DNA of 64,000 bases from Streptomyces sp. NBC_00704 (GCF_036226605.1 NZ_CP109000.1:4646501-4710500), one strand, 5' to 3'. Positions 41,578 through 50,573 are shown, numbered from the stretch's first letter. The notes: generated from the letters alone by a model not told the origin. Translations and numbers: made by a program.

Positions 41578-42287
41578 GCACCTTCGACAAGAACGACGCC
41601 GGCCGGGACGTCACCGTCGTCCACCTCATGCGGCACGGCGAGGTGCACAACCCGGACGGGGTCCTCTACGGCCGTCTCGACGGCTACCACCTGTCCGACC
41701 TGGGCCGGCGGATGGCCGACCGGGTGGCCGAGCACCTCGCCTCCCGTGACGTCACGCACGTCGTCGCCTCCCCGCTGGAGCGGGCGCAGGAGACGGCCAC
41801 CCCGATCGCCAAGGCGCACGGCCTGGACCTGGGCACGGACGCCCGGCTGATCGAGGCGGAGAACGTCTTCCAGGGCAAGACGTTCGGCGTGGGCGACGGG
41901 GCGCTGCGCAGGCCGGAGAACTGGAAGCACCTCGTCAACCCGCTGCGGCCGTCCTGGGGCGAGCCGTACATCGACCAGGTCGTGCGGATGATGGGCGCGC
42001 TGGACGCGGCCAGGGACGCGGCCCGCGGCCACGAGGCGGTCCTCGTCAGCCACCAGCTGCCGATCTGGACCGTGCGGTCCTACGTCGAGCGGCGGCGGCT
42101 GTGGCACGACCCGCGCAAGCGGCAGTGCACGCTCGCGTCGCTGACGACGTTCACGTACCGGGGCGACCGGATCGTGTCCGTGGGGTACACCGAGCCCGCC
42201 ATCGACCTGGTGCCCGCTCACCTCCGCGCCGGCGCGAAGCCGGTGAAGGGTCGGGCCCCCGGCGGCGGCAAGGCGTTCGGGGCGTAG
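41574..42287 (+). CDS. Histidine phosphatase family protein
   Basis: A 237-residue phosphoglycerate-mutase-like phosphatase. The catalytic RHG motif is in [20 protein letters not shown] (near residue 20), with [20 protein letters not shown] supplying the second arginine and [15 protein letters not shown] the second histidine. It is probably a phosphatase rather than a glycolytic mutase; the substrate is unknown. The ATG overlaps the hemL stop (ATGA), a conserved pairing in streptomycetes, so a link to the haem pathway is possible. Confidence 0.9.
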   Translation: MSTFDKNDAGRDVTVVHLMRHGEVHNPDGVLYGRLDGYHLSDLGRRMADRVAEHLASRDVTHVVASPLERAQETATPIAKAHGLDLGTDARLIEAENVFQGKTFGVGDGALRRPENWKHLVNPLRPSWGEPYIDQVVRMMGALDAARDAARGHEAVLVSHQLPIWTVRSYVERRRLWHDPRKRQCTLASLTTFTYRGDRIVSVGYTEPAIDLVPAHLRAGAKPVKGRAPGGGKAFGA

Positions 42288-42446
42288 GCTCCGCTCACCC
42301 AGTCATGACCGAAACCGGATGACCGATCAGTGGCCTGAATCGACCGCTCTGTTACGGAATCCGGACGTATTGGCGGAACCTCCTCGTTCGTCATGTCCTC
42401 TGAATGGGTGACGTGCCCACCAGAGAACGTGACGAACGGGGTTGCC

Positions 42447-43796
42447 ATGCGCGCCATCACCCGAAGGGGAGCACTCGGACTCGGCGCCGGTGCCGCCGCT
42501 GCCGCAGGACTCGTGGGCTGCGGCGGCCTCACGGGTTCGGACGAGCCGTCCGGGAAGGGCGGTTCCGGCCACGGCAAGGACTCCTCCGGCAGCCCGAAGC
42601 CGAAGGCGTCCGCCCGCCCGATAGGCGACGGCTCGACGTCGTTCACCGGCAAGCAGCCCCACCAGCCCGCCAAGCCCGTGCCGCTGGAGGCCGGTCAGGA
42701 GCCGCCCCAGTTCGTCGTCTTCTCCTGGGACGGCGCGGGCGAGGTCGGCAACGGGCTCTTCCCGCGCTTCCTCGACCTCGCCAAGGAGCACGGCGCGAGC
42801 ATGACGTTCTTCCTCTCCGGGCTGTACCTGCTGCCCGAGTCGAAGAAGCGGCTCTACGACCCGCCGAACAACCCGCGCGGCGCCTCCGACATCGGTTACC
42901 TCTCCGACGACCACGTGAAGGCCACGCTCGCGAACGTGCGCCGCGCCTGGCTCGAGGGCCACGAGATAGGCACCCACTTCAACGGGCACTTCTGCGGCGA
43001 GGGGCACGGCTCGGTCGGCAAGTGGACGCCCGCGCAGTGGCGCAGCGAGATAGACCAGGCGAAGAAGTTCGTGAAGGAGTGGCGGACCAACACCGGCTGG
43101 ACCGACCTGCCCTCGCTGCCCTTCGACTACGACAAGGAACTCGTCGGCGGCCGCACGCCCTGTCTGCTGGGCCAGGACAACCTGCTGACCACCGCCCGCA
43201 CGCTCGGCTGGCGCTACGACGCCTCCTCGCCCGGCGGCAACCAGGTCTGGCCCAAGAAGAAGCAGGGCATATGGGACCTGCCGCTCCAGGCCATACCGTT
43301 CCCCGGGCACAGCTTCCAGGTGCTGTCCATGGACTACAACATCCTCGCCAACCAGTCGATCAACTCGACCAAGGCGCCCGCCCACAACTACCCGGGCTGG
43401 CGGAAGCAGGCCTCCCAGGCGTACATACAGGGATTCAAGCGGGCATACGAGTCGAACCGGGCGCCGTTCTTCATAGGCAACCACTTCGAGCAGTGGAACG
43501 GCGGCATCTACATGGACGCCGTCGAGGAGGCCTTCAAGCACATCGCGCGCGAGAAGGAGAAGGGCGCCGACGTGCGGCTGGTCTCCTTCCGGCAGTTCGT
43601 GGACTGGATCGACGTCCAGAAGCCGGAGATCCTCGACAAGCTGCGCACCCTGGAGGTCGGACAGCAGCCGGCCGGCGGCTGGAAGACGTTCCTCGCCGCG
43701 GGCTCCGCCACCGCCGGCACGTCCGCGGGCGCCACCGCCGGCAGCACCGGCAGCACGGGCGGCGCCGGCGCGAGCGCGTCCCCGAGCGCCGCCTGA
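42447..43796 (+). CDS. Polysaccharide-deacetylase-like secreted lipoprotein
   Basis: A 449-residue exported protein. The signal MRAITRRGALGLGAGAAAAA carries a twin-arginine pair and ends in the lipobox GLVGC, so a Tat-exported lipoprotein is likely. After a Gly/Ser linker, the body from residue about 85 begins FVVFSWDGAGEVGNGLFPRF and MTFFLSGLYLLPESKKRLYD, which follows the NodB-type fold (aspartates near the start, EIGTHFNGHFCGEGHG as the metal-binding histidine region). The second Asp and exact zinc set differ from chitin deacetylases. The C-terminus is an Ala/Gly/Ser/Thr tail. Probable cell-wall glycan hydrolysis is an inference. Confidence 0.82.
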   Translation: MRAITRRGALGLGAGAAAAAGLVGCGGLTGSDEPSGKGGSGHGKDSSGSPKPKASARPIGDGSTSFTGKQPHQPAKPVPLEAGQEPPQFVVFSWDGAGEVGNGLFPRFLDLAKEHGASMTFFLSGLYLLPESKKRLYDPPNNPRGASDIGYLSDDHVKATLANVRRAWLEGHEIGTHFNGHFCGEGHGSVGKWTPAQWRSEIDQAKKFVKEWRTNTGWTDLPSLPFDYDKELVGGRTPCLLGQDNLLTTARTLGWRYDASSPGGNQVWPKKKQGIWDLPLQAIPFPGHSFQVLSMDYNILANQSINSTKAPAHNYPGWRKQASQAYIQGFKRAYESNRAPFFIGNHFEQWNGGIYMDAVEEAFKHIAREKEKGADVRLVSFRQFVDWIDVQKPEILDKLRTLEVGQQPAGGWKTFLAAGSATAGTSAGATAGSTGSTGGAGASASPSAA

Positions 43797-43807
43797 AATG
43801 CGGTTCT

Positions 43808-43823
43808 CCCCCCGAAAGGGGGG
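43808..43823. terminator. GAAA-tetraloop hairpin after the deacetylase-like gene
   Basis: CCCCCC-GAAA-GGGGGG, a perfect 6-bp stem closed by a stable GAAA tetraloop, 11 bases after the stop. Probably terminates the upstream gene and isolates the resA operon. Confidence 0.75.
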
Positions 43824-43847
43824 CGGGCAAGATCCCCAGAACGGGCA

Positions 43848-43863
43848 TGCGAAACTTTTCACA
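43848..43863. promoter_or_regulatory. Candidate Rex operator at the resA start
   Basis: TGCGAAACTTTTCACA matches the Rex consensus TGTGAA-N4-TTCACA at 11 of the 12 fixed positions. It overlaps the first base of the resA ATG. Rex is the NADH/NAD+ sensor that represses respiratory genes in Streptomyces; binding here is inferred. Confidence 0.55.
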
Positions 43864-44495
43864 TGAGTGCCGCCAGCCGCGCCCTTACGCGCTCGTCCGC
43901 CCGGTTCCGCCCGCGCCGTGCCGCCCTGACCACGGCGGCCGGCGGGGCCGTCGCCGCACTGCTGCTCTCCGCCTGCACCTCTGGAGGCGCCTCCGGGGGC
44001 GGCGGTGACACCAACTTCGTGATGGGCAAGGACGGCATCTCCACCGTCGAGCCGGGCAAGCGGGACGAGGCCCCCGACCTGTCCGGCAAGACCGTCGCCG
44101 GCGGACAGCTCGACCTCAGGAGCTACCGGGGCAAGATCGTCGTCCTCAACGTGTGGGGATCCTGGTGCTCCCCGTGCCGGGCCGAGGCGCCGGGCTTCCA
44201 GAAGGTCTCCGCCGACCTCAAGGGCCGGGGCGTGCAGTTCGTCGGCATCAACACCCTCGACACCAGCAACAAGAACGCCCTGGCCTTCGAGAAGCACCAG
44301 GGCATCACCTACCCCAGCCTGTCCGACCCCAAGGGCAAGCTGCTGCTGCGGTTCAAGAAGGGCACGCTCAGCCTCCAGGCCATCCCCTCCACGTTGGTCA
44401 TAGACCGCAAGGGCAAGATCGCCGCCCGCTCGCTGGCCGCGCTCAGCGAGGAGAAGCTGCGCTCGATGATCTCCCCCGTCCTCGCGGAGAAGTGA
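43863..44495 (+). CDS. resA: Thioredoxin-like lipoprotein, ResA/TlpA family
   Basis: A 210-residue extracytoplasmic thiol-disulfide reductase. The signal ends in lipobox LLSAC (near residue 38), so it is anchored on the outer face of the membrane. The thioredoxin fold starts at about 70 (GKTVAGGQLDLRSYRGKIVV) with the active site VWGSWCSPCRAEAPGF (near residue 100) and the cis-proline in LQAIPSTLVIDRKG. In System II it reduces apocytochrome c cysteines before haem attachment. It is the first gene of a four-gene operon (ccdA starts after one base). Confidence 0.92.
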   Translation: MSAASRALTRSSARFRPRRAALTTAAGGAVAALLLSACTSGGASGGGGDTNFVMGKDGISTVEPGKRDEAPDLSGKTVAGGQLDLRSYRGKIVVLNVWGSWCSPCRAEAPGFQKVSADLKGRGVQFVGINTLDTSNKNALAFEKHQGITYPSLSDPKGKLLLRFKKGTLSLQAIPSTLVIDRKGKIAARSLAALSEEKLRSMISPVLAEK

Positions 44496-44496
44496 C

Positions 44497-45267
44497 GTGA
44501 GCGCTCTCACCACGCTCGCCGCCACCGGCTACAACGACACCGTCCTCAACGGCGCGTTGCTGGTCGCGCTCCCCGTCGCCCTCCTCGGCGGTCTCGTCTC
44601 CTTCTTCTCGCCCTGCGTTTTGCCGCTCGTCCCCGGCTACCTCTCGTACGTCACCGGCGTCGCCGGAACCGACCTCGCCGACGCCCGCCGCGGGCGGATG
44701 GTCGCCGGAGCCTCGCTCTTCGTCCTCGGCTTCACCGCCGTGTTCGTCTCCAGCGGGGCCCTGTTCGGCTACTTCGGCGACACCCTGCGGGCCAACCAGG
44801 ACATGCTGTCCAAGGTGCTCGGCGTCCTCATGATCGCCATGGGCGCGTTCTTCATGGGCCTGATGCCCTGGATGACCCAGCGCGAGTTCCGCATCCACAA
44901 GCGGCCCGTGACCGGCCTCGTCGGCGCCCCCGTGCTGGGCGCCCTGTTCGGCATCGGCTGGGTGCCGTGCATCGGCCCCACCCTCGCCTCCGTGCTGGCC
45001 CTCTCCTCCCAGCAGGGCAGCGCCGGCCGCGGCGCCCTGCTGACCGTCGCCTACTGCGCCGGCCTCGGCGTGCCGTTCGTCCTCGCCGCCGTCGCCTTCC
45101 GCAAGGCGCTCGGCGCCTTCGGCTGGATCAAGCGGCACTATGTCTGGGTGCTGCGGATCGGCGGCACCATGATGATCCTGACCGGCGTCATGCTGCTGAC
45201 CGGAGCGTGGGATCGTCTCGTGCAGGACGTGCAGTCCTGGTCCGCCGGTTTCGATGTGGGGATCTGA
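44497..45267 (+). CDS. ccdA: CcdA-type cytochrome c biogenesis membrane protein
   Basis: A 256-residue protein with six membrane segments, belonging to the DsbD/CcdA family that carries electrons across the membrane. The two redox cysteines lie in GLVSFFSPCVLPLVPGYL and LFGIGWVPCIGPTLAS, as in CcdA. Electrons should pass from cytoplasmic thioredoxin to ResA. GTG 44497 starts one base after the resA stop, and resB begins 3 bases after the end, indicating one tightly packed operon. Confidence 0.93.
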   Translation: MSALTTLAATGYNDTVLNGALLVALPVALLGGLVSFFSPCVLPLVPGYLSYVTGVAGTDLADARRGRMVAGASLFVLGFTAVFVSSGALFGYFGDTLRANQDMLSKVLGVLMIAMGAFFMGLMPWMTQREFRIHKRPVTGLVGAPVLGALFGIGWVPCIGPTLASVLALSSQQGSAGRGALLTVAYCAGLGVPFVLAAVAFRKALGAFGWIKRHYVWVLRIGGTMMILTGVMLLTGAWDRLVQDVQSWSAGFDVGI

Positions 45268-45270
45268 TCC

Positions 45271-46983
45271 ATGAGCAAGACCACGCCCACCGGGCCGGCC
45301 GAGGCCCCCGCCTCCGACGAGCAGGAACTCGGCGCGGCCGGCTCCCAGCTGTCCACGGCCCCCGCCGACACCCTCGCGAGCACCCCCGGCCTCGGTGTGA
45401 TCGGCTGGGCCCGCTGGTTCTGGCGGCAGCTGACCTCCATGCGGGTCGCGCTGCTGCTCCTGCTGCTGCTGGCGCTCGGCGCGATCCCCGGCTCGCTCAT
45501 CCCGCAGACCGGCACCGACGAGACCAAGGTCGCCGACTTCCGCGCGGTCCACGGCACCCTCGCCCCGGTCTACGACAAGCTCGGCCTCTTCCACGTGTAC
45601 AGCTCGGTGTGGTTCTCCGCGGTCTACATCCTGCTGTTCGTCTCCCTCATCGGCTGCATCGTGCCCCGCACCTGGCAGTTCGTCGGCCAGCTGCGCAGCC
45701 GCCCGCCCCGCGCGCCGGGGCGCCTGACCCGGCTGCCCGCCTACACCACCTGGCGCACCGAGGCCGAGCCCGAGCAGGTCCGCGAGGCCGCGCTCGCCCT
45801 GCTGAGGAAGCGCCGCTTCCGCGCCCACGTCGCCGGGGACGCCGTCGCCGCCGAGAAGGGCTACACCCGTGAGGTCGGCAACCTCGCCTTCCACATCGCG
45901 CTGATCGTGATGCTGGTCGCCTTCGCCTGGGGCCAGCTCTTCAAGGCCGAGGGCAACAAGCTGGTCGTCGAGGGCGACGGGTTCTCCAACACCCTCACCC
46001 AGTACAACGACTTCAAGTCCGGCAGCCTCTTCGACACCGACGACCTGAACCCGTTCAGCTTCACCCTGGACAAGTTCACCGGCACCTACGAGACGTCCGG
46101 CCCCAACACCGGCACCCCGCGCACCTACCAGGCCGCCCTCACCTACAGCGTGGGCGCCTACGGCAAGGACCGGAAGGCCGTCGTCAAGGTCAACCACCCG
46201 CTGGAGATCGCCGACTCGAAGGTCTACCTCACCGCCCACGGCTACGCGCCCGTCATCACCGTCCGCGACGGCAGGGGCGAGGTCGTGTACAGCGACGCCG
46301 TGCCGCTGCTGCCGCTCGACTCCAACGTCACCTCCACTGGCGTCGTCAGGGTCCTCGACGGCTACCGCGACGCCAAGGGCGTCACCGAGCAGCTCGGCAT
46401 CTCGGCGTTCTTCCTGCCGACCTACACCAAGGGCATGGAGACGGCCTCGACGTTCCCGGCCCTCGGCAACCCGGTGCTGAACCTGACGCCGTACCACGGC
46501 GACCTCGGCGTCGACGCGGGCATCCCGAAGAGCGTCTACCAGATCGACAAGACCCACATGAAGGCCTTCAAGGACGCCAAGGGCGCGCAGCTGAGGGACA
46601 ACCTCAGGCCCGGCGAGACCATGACCCTGCCCGGCGGGGCCGGCACGGTCACCTACGAGGGCACCAGGCAGTGGGCGAACTTCCAGGTCACCCAGCAGCC
46701 CGCGAGCGGCTGGGCGCTCACCGGCGCACTCGTCGCGATCTTCGGTTTGGCCGGCTCCCTGTTCCTCCAGCGCCGCCGCGTGTGGGTGCGCGCGGTGAAG
46801 GGCTCCGACGGGGTGACCGTCGTCGAGATGGCCGGCCTCGGCCGCAGCGAGTCCGCCAAGGTGCCCGAGGAGCTCGGCGACCTCGCCGGGATCCTGTACG
46901 ACCAGGCTCCCGGGGCCCCCGACCCCGGTCCCACGGATTCCCCCGACTCCCAAGCCGTACCTGCCGAAGGGGCTGAGAAATGA
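45271..46983 (+). CDS. resB: ResB family cytochrome c biogenesis protein
   Basis: A 570-residue membrane protein, ResB/Ccs1, the periplasmic-domain partner in the System II haem ligase. Membrane segments appear at about 50-75 (LLLLLLLALGAIPGSLIPQ), 110-130 (WFSAVYILLFVSLIGCIVP), 205-225 (AFHIALIVMLVAFAWGQLF) and near 490 (ALTGALVAIFGLAGSLFLQR), with a large extracytoplasmic domain between the last two. The C-terminus is a short Pro-rich tail. Its stop overlaps the ccsB start (ATGA). Together they transport or hold haem for attachment to CXXCH. Confidence 0.93.
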   Translation: MSKTTPTGPAEAPASDEQELGAAGSQLSTAPADTLASTPGLGVIGWARWFWRQLTSMRVALLLLLLLALGAIPGSLIPQTGTDETKVADFRAVHGTLAPVYDKLGLFHVYSSVWFSAVYILLFVSLIGCIVPRTWQFVGQLRSRPPRAPGRLTRLPAYTTWRTEAEPEQVREAALALLRKRRFRAHVAGDAVAAEKGYTREVGNLAFHIALIVMLVAFAWGQLFKAEGNKLVVEGDGFSNTLTQYNDFKSGSLFDTDDLNPFSFTLDKFTGTYETSGPNTGTPRTYQAALTYSVGAYGKDRKAVVKVNHPLEIADSKVYLTAHGYAPVITVRDGRGEVVYSDAVPLLPLDSNVTSTGVVRVLDGYRDAKGVTEQLGISAFFLPTYTKGMETASTFPALGNPVLNLTPYHGDLGVDAGIPKSVYQIDKTHMKAFKDAKGAQLRDNLRPGETMTLPGGAGTVTYEGTRQWANFQVTQQPASGWALTGALVAIFGLAGSLFLQRRRVWVRAVKGSDGVTVVEMAGLGRSESAKVPEELGDLAGILYDQAPGAPDPGPTDSPDSQAVPAEGAEK

Positions 46984-48083
46984 CTCTCGCCGCCGCAACA
47001 GAGCTGGCCACCGCCACCAACGAGCATCTCGCGAGCATCAGCAACACGCTGATCTACTCCGCGATGGCCGTCTACACCCTGGCCTTCTTCGCGTACATCG
47101 CCGAATGGCTCTTCGGCAGCCGCAGCAAGGTCGGCCGCACCGCCGCCGCGCTCACCGCCGGGACGAAGGCGGGCGGCGGCGCGGGTCCGGCCGTCACCGT
47201 CAGGCAGAACGGCGGGACGGCCGTCCTGGAGCGGCCGCAGGTCGTCGTGCGTTCCACGGCGGGCGCGCGGGACGTGCCGGACGGGCCCGGCGCGCACGGC
47301 GGCGACGAGCAGGGCGACATGTACGGCCGGATCGCCGTCTCGCTCACGGTCCTCGCGTTCCTCGTCGAACTCGTGGGCGTGGTCGCCCGCGCGGCCTCGG
47401 TGCAGCGCGCGCCGTGGGGCAACATGTACGAGTTCAACATCACGTTCTCCACGGTGGCCGTCGCCGTCTACCTCGGGCTGCTGGCGCTGCGCAAGAACGT
47501 GCGCTGGCTCGGCCTGTTCCTGATCACCACGGTCCTGCTGGACCTCGGCCTCGCGGTGACGGTCCTCTACACGGCGAGCGACCAGCTCGTCCCCGCCCTG
47601 CACTCGTACTGGCTGTACATCCACGTCTCCACCGCGATCTTCTGCGGCGCGGTCTTCTACGTCGGCGCGGTCGCCACGATCCTGTACCTGTTCAAGGACG
47701 CCTACGAGAACAAGCTCGCGACCGGCGGCAAGCCGGGCACGTTCGCCCACTCGGTCCTGGACCGGCTGCCCGCCTCCGCCTCCCTCGACAAGTTCGCCTA
47801 CCGCGTCAACGCGGCCGTCTTCCCGCTGTGGACGTTCACGATCATCGCGGGCGCGATCTGGGCGGGCGACGCGTGGGGCCGCTACTGGGGCTGGGACCCC
47901 AAGGAGACCTGGTCCTTCATCACCTGGGTCGCCTACGCCGGCTACCTGCACGCCCGCGCCACGGCCGGCTGGAAGGGCCGCAAGGCCGCCTACCTGGCCC
48001 TGGTCGCCTTCGGCTGCTGGCTGTTCAACTACTACGGCGTCAACATCTTCGTCACGGGCAAGCACTCGTACGCGGGAGTCTGA
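46980..48083 (+). CDS. ccsB: CcsA/CcsB-type haem ligase subunit
   Basis: A 367-residue membrane protein of the CcsA/ResC family. Eight or more hydrophobic segments, with the conserved tryptophan-rich WWD-like motif in GDAWGRYWGWDPKETWSFIT (haem-binding loop, near residue 300) and histidines in YSYWLYIHVSTAIF-type helices. An Ala/Gly-rich cytoplasmic loop at about 55-105 is longer than in Bacillus. The ATG overlaps the resB stop. With ResB it presents haem outside the membrane for ligation. A perfect 18-bp terminator closes the operon. Confidence 0.93.
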   Translation: MTLAAATELATATNEHLASISNTLIYSAMAVYTLAFFAYIAEWLFGSRSKVGRTAAALTAGTKAGGGAGPAVTVRQNGGTAVLERPQVVVRSTAGARDVPDGPGAHGGDEQGDMYGRIAVSLTVLAFLVELVGVVARAASVQRAPWGNMYEFNITFSTVAVAVYLGLLALRKNVRWLGLFLITTVLLDLGLAVTVLYTASDQLVPALHSYWLYIHVSTAIFCGAVFYVGAVATILYLFKDAYENKLATGGKPGTFAHSVLDRLPASASLDKFAYRVNAAVFPLWTFTIIAGAIWAGDAWGRYWGWDPKETWSFITWVAYAGYLHARATAGWKGRKAAYLALVAFGCWLFNYYGVNIFVTGKHSYAGV

Positions 48084-48116
48084 GCCGCGCACGGCCCCGT
48101 ACGACAAGCTCGGCGA

Positions 48117-48168
48117 CGAAGGCCGGTTCCCGTGATCCAGCGCCCTGGACCACGGGAACCGGCCTTCG
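48117..48168. terminator. Terminator of the resA-ccdA-resB-ccsB operon
   Basis: A perfect 18-bp inverted repeat (CGAAGGCCGGTTCCCGTG / CACGGGAACCGGCCTTCG) with a 16-base loop, 33 bases after the ccsB stop. Confidence 0.88.
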
Positions 48169-48295
48169 CCGTACGGCCGCCCGCCACGGAACTCCCCCGG
48201 CCGGGCACACCACCCCGCCTCCGCCCCGCCTCCGCCCGCCTCTCCCTCCCGACCGCTCCCGCCACCGCCATCGCCACCGCCCGGAGTTCCGCACC

Positions 48296-49129
48296 ATGAC
48301 CGACCGCCGGCTGCGCACCGTCGATCTCGCCCGGGTCGCGGGGCTGTCCACGCAGCAGATCCGCAACTACGAGGAGACGGGCGTGCTGCCCGCGGCGGGG
48401 CGGACGGAGTCCGGATACCGGGTGTTCGGGGAGGTGCACCGGCAGGCGCTGCCCGCGTACCGGGCGCTGGTGCGGGGGTACGGGCCGGTGACGGCGGCGC
48501 GGATCATGCGGACCGTGCACGCGGGGGACGTCCCGGCCGCGCTCGCCCTCGTCGACGAGGCCCATGCCGGGCTGCACGAGGAACGGACCGCTCTGCACGC
48601 CACCGGCCGCGCCCTGGAGGAGACGGCCCACCGGGCCCCCGAGGCCGTCGGGACGGGAGCGGCGGGCCGGCTGCGGATCGGGGAGGCGGCCCGGCTGCTC
48701 GGCGTGCGGACCTCGGCGCTGCGGGTGTGGGAGACGGCCGGGCTGGTCGCGCCGCCGCGCGAGCGCGGGACGCGGTACCGGCTCTACGGGCCGTCCGACG
48801 TGCGGGACGCGCGGATCGTGCACAGCCTGCGCCGGGCCGGATACCCCTTCGCGCAGATCCGGCCGGTGCTCGCGGAGCTGCGCCGGGAGGGCGGCAGCAC
48901 GGCGGAGCTGCGGTCCGCGCTGGCGGCCCGCGCGCGGACGCTGACGGCCCGCACCCGCGCGATGCTCGCGGGAGCGGGCCGGCTGCACGCCTACCTGGAC
49001 TGCCTGGACCGCCTGTACGGCCAGAACGACCAGGACGGCCTGGGGGACCAGAACGACCAGGACGCCGTCAGCGCAGTCGGGACGACGACAGGATCGACAG
49101 CAGGTGCGCCGGGACCATCAGCCACGTGA
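48296..49129 (+). CDS. MerR-type regulator with two MerR DNA-binding domains
   Basis: A 277-residue protein with two MerR helix-turn-helix modules. The first (about 5-75) reads LRTVDLARVAGLSTQQIRNY, TGVLPAAGRTESGYRVF. The second (about 125-195) reads LRIGEAARLLGVRTSALRVW, ETAGLVAPPRERGTRYRLYG, SDVRDARIVHSLRRAGYPFA. A helical part and a Gln/Asp tail follow. A single polypeptide with two MerR heads may bind as a monomer or recognise an extended site. GGAG lies eight bases before ATG 48296. The last 62 bases overlap the convergent phosphatidyltransferase gene. Effector unknown. Confidence 0.85.
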   Translation: MTDRRLRTVDLARVAGLSTQQIRNYEETGVLPAAGRTESGYRVFGEVHRQALPAYRALVRGYGPVTAARIMRTVHAGDVPAALALVDEAHAGLHEERTALHATGRALEETAHRAPEAVGTGAAGRLRIGEAARLLGVRTSALRVWETAGLVAPPRERGTRYRLYGPSDVRDARIVHSLRRAGYPFAQIRPVLAELRREGGSTAELRSALAARARTLTARTRAMLAGAGRLHAYLDCLDRLYGQNDQDGLGDQNDQDAVSAVGTTTGSTAGAPGPSAT

Positions 49130-49853
49130 CGACGGCGATCGCGGCCAGCGCCCAGCGGGTCGGGCCGACGGAGCCGGTGGCCGCGTCGGCGAACGCCACG
49201 GCGAGGAGGACCAGGGACGCCTCGATGCCGTTGGTCACCCGGTGGATCCTGAACGCGGCGGCCAGCCGGCGCACCGACGCGACACCCTGCGAACGCGGCG
49301 CGGCCGCCTCGTCGTCGGCGACCGCGAGCCCCCGCCGGGCGCGTGCCACGTCCACCAGGTCGGTCGACGCCTTCAGCAGCACCACGCCCAGGGCGGTCGC
49401 CAGCCCCAGGGACACCCAGCCGTTGAACCCCGCCCAGCCGCCGAGCCCGGACTCGGCCGCACGGAAGCCGAAGCCGGTCATCAGCGCCGCGTCGGCGAGA
49501 TACGCGCCGAGCCGGTCCACGTAGATGCCGGACGCGCTGTTCTGGCCCTTCCAGCGGGCGACCTCGCCGTCCACGCAGTCGAAGAGCAGGAAGAGCTGCA
49601 TGAGGAGAGCGGCCAGGACGGCCCCGGCCAGGCCCGGGATCAGCAGCGCCGCCCCGGACAGCACCCCGCACACCACCATCGTCCAGGTCAGCTGGTCCGG
49701 GGTGACCCGGGTGCGCACCAGCTGGCGGGTGAACCGCAGGGAGACCCGGCGCATGTACAGCCGGCCCGCCCAGTGTTCGCCGTTGCGGCTCGCCAGCTTG
49801 GCCTGCGGCTGGCAGACCTCCCGCAGCTCCTCCAGTACCGGAGCAGCAACCAT
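49068..49853 (-). CDS. CDP-alcohol phosphatidyltransferase family protein
   Basis: A 261-residue integral membrane enzyme of the CDP-OH-P family. About six hydrophobic segments follow a soluble N-terminal part (LEELREVCQPQAKLASRNGE). The signature lies in LLFDCVDGEVARWKGQNSAS and GIYVDRLGAYLADAALM: DG-x2-AR-x8-G-x3-D-x3 is present, but the fifth position, normally Asp, is Ala (DRLGA). It should transfer a phosphoalcohol from CDP-linked lipid or alcohol; the acceptor is unknown. GGAGGAA precedes the ATG by six bases. It is convergent and overlapping with the MerR gene. Confidence 0.85.
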   Translation of the reverse strand: MVAAPVLEELREVCQPQAKLASRNGEHWAGRLYMRRVSLRFTRQLVRTRVTPDQLTWTMVVCGVLSGAALLIPGLAGAVLAALLMQLFLLFDCVDGEVARWKGQNSASGIYVDRLGAYLADAALMTGFGFRAAESGLGGWAGFNGWVSLGLATALGVVLLKASTDLVDVARARRGLAVADDEAAAPRSQGVASVRRLAAAFRIHRVTNGIEASLVLLAVAFADAATGSVGPTRWALAAIAVVTWLMVPAHLLSILSSSRLR

Positions 49854-50009
49854 GAACGTTCCTCCCACGAGCCCGAGTTGATCGGGCAAGGCTACCGATC
49901 GCCCGGGTGGCCGCCGCGGCGGGGCGGTGGGGCCCGCGCCGGGGGCGGCGGCGGCCCCGGCCGGGTGGTCCGCGTTGCCTCGGACCGCTCGTCGCACCAG
50001 CATGAGGAC

Positions 50010-50468
50010 ATGGACCTTCTGGACCGGGCGACGGCACGGACCTGGCTCGCCACCGCCGTCGCCGAGGCGCGGGCCGGTCTCGCCGAGGGCGGCATCCCGG
50101 TCGGCGCGGCCCTGTACGGCGCGGACGGCACGCTCCTGGGCCGCGGCCGCAACCGGCGCGTGCAGGACGGCGATCCCTCCGTGCACGCGGAGACGGCCGC
50201 GTTCCGCGCGGCGGGCCGGCAGCGCTCGTACCACGGCACGACGATGGTCACGACGCTCTCGCCGTGCTGGTACTGCTCGGGCCTGGTGCGCCAGTTCGGG
50301 ATCTCGCGGGTGGTCGTCGGGGAGGCGGTCACGTTCCACGGCGGCCACGACTGGCTGGCCGGGCACGGTGTGCAGATCGTGCTCCTGGACGACGCCGGAT
50401 GCGCCGCGATGATGCGCGGGTTCATCGAGAGCAACCCCGCGCTCTGGAACGAGGACATCGGCGTCTGA
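50010..50468 (+). CDS. Cytosine-deaminase-like nucleoside deaminase
   Basis: A 152-residue zinc deaminase. The zinc ligands and catalytic acid are in DPSVHAETAAFRAAGRQ and LSPCWYCSGLVRQFGI (HAE and PCxxC). The C-terminal ESNPALWNEDIGV strongly resembles the end of yeast-type cytosine deaminase (FCY1), pointing to free cytosine or a similar base rather than tRNA as substrate. ATG 50010 is preceded by GAGG at close spacing; ATG 50002 is out of frame. It is followed by a terminator shared with the convergent hydrolase gene. Confidence 0.87.
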   Translation: MDLLDRATARTWLATAVAEARAGLAEGGIPVGAALYGADGTLLGRGRNRRVQDGDPSVHAETAAFRAAGRQRSYHGTTMVTTLSPCWYCSGLVRQFGISRVVVGEAVTFHGGHDWLAGHGVQIVLLDDAGCAAMMRGFIESNPALWNEDIGV

Positions 50469-50519
50469 CCGGCCGCCGCCCCGTCGGGGAACGCCCCCCT
50501 CGCCTCCCCGCGGCCTGTC

Positions 50520-50573
50520 GGCCGGGCCCGTCCGGTGGCGGCCGTGGTGCCGCCGCCGGACGGACCCGGCCCC
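50520..50573. terminator. Bidirectional terminator between deaminase and hydrolase genes
   Basis: GCCGGGCCCGTCCGGTGGCGG and CCGCCGCCGGACGGACCCGGC form an almost perfect inverted repeat (two or three mismatches) with a short loop, between convergent stops. Confidence 0.75.

Noticed and set aside
44443-46998. Long minus-strand frame opposite ccdA and resB
   Set aside because: Shadow of the real genes, with His/Gly/Asp/Val repeats and no homology-like motif.
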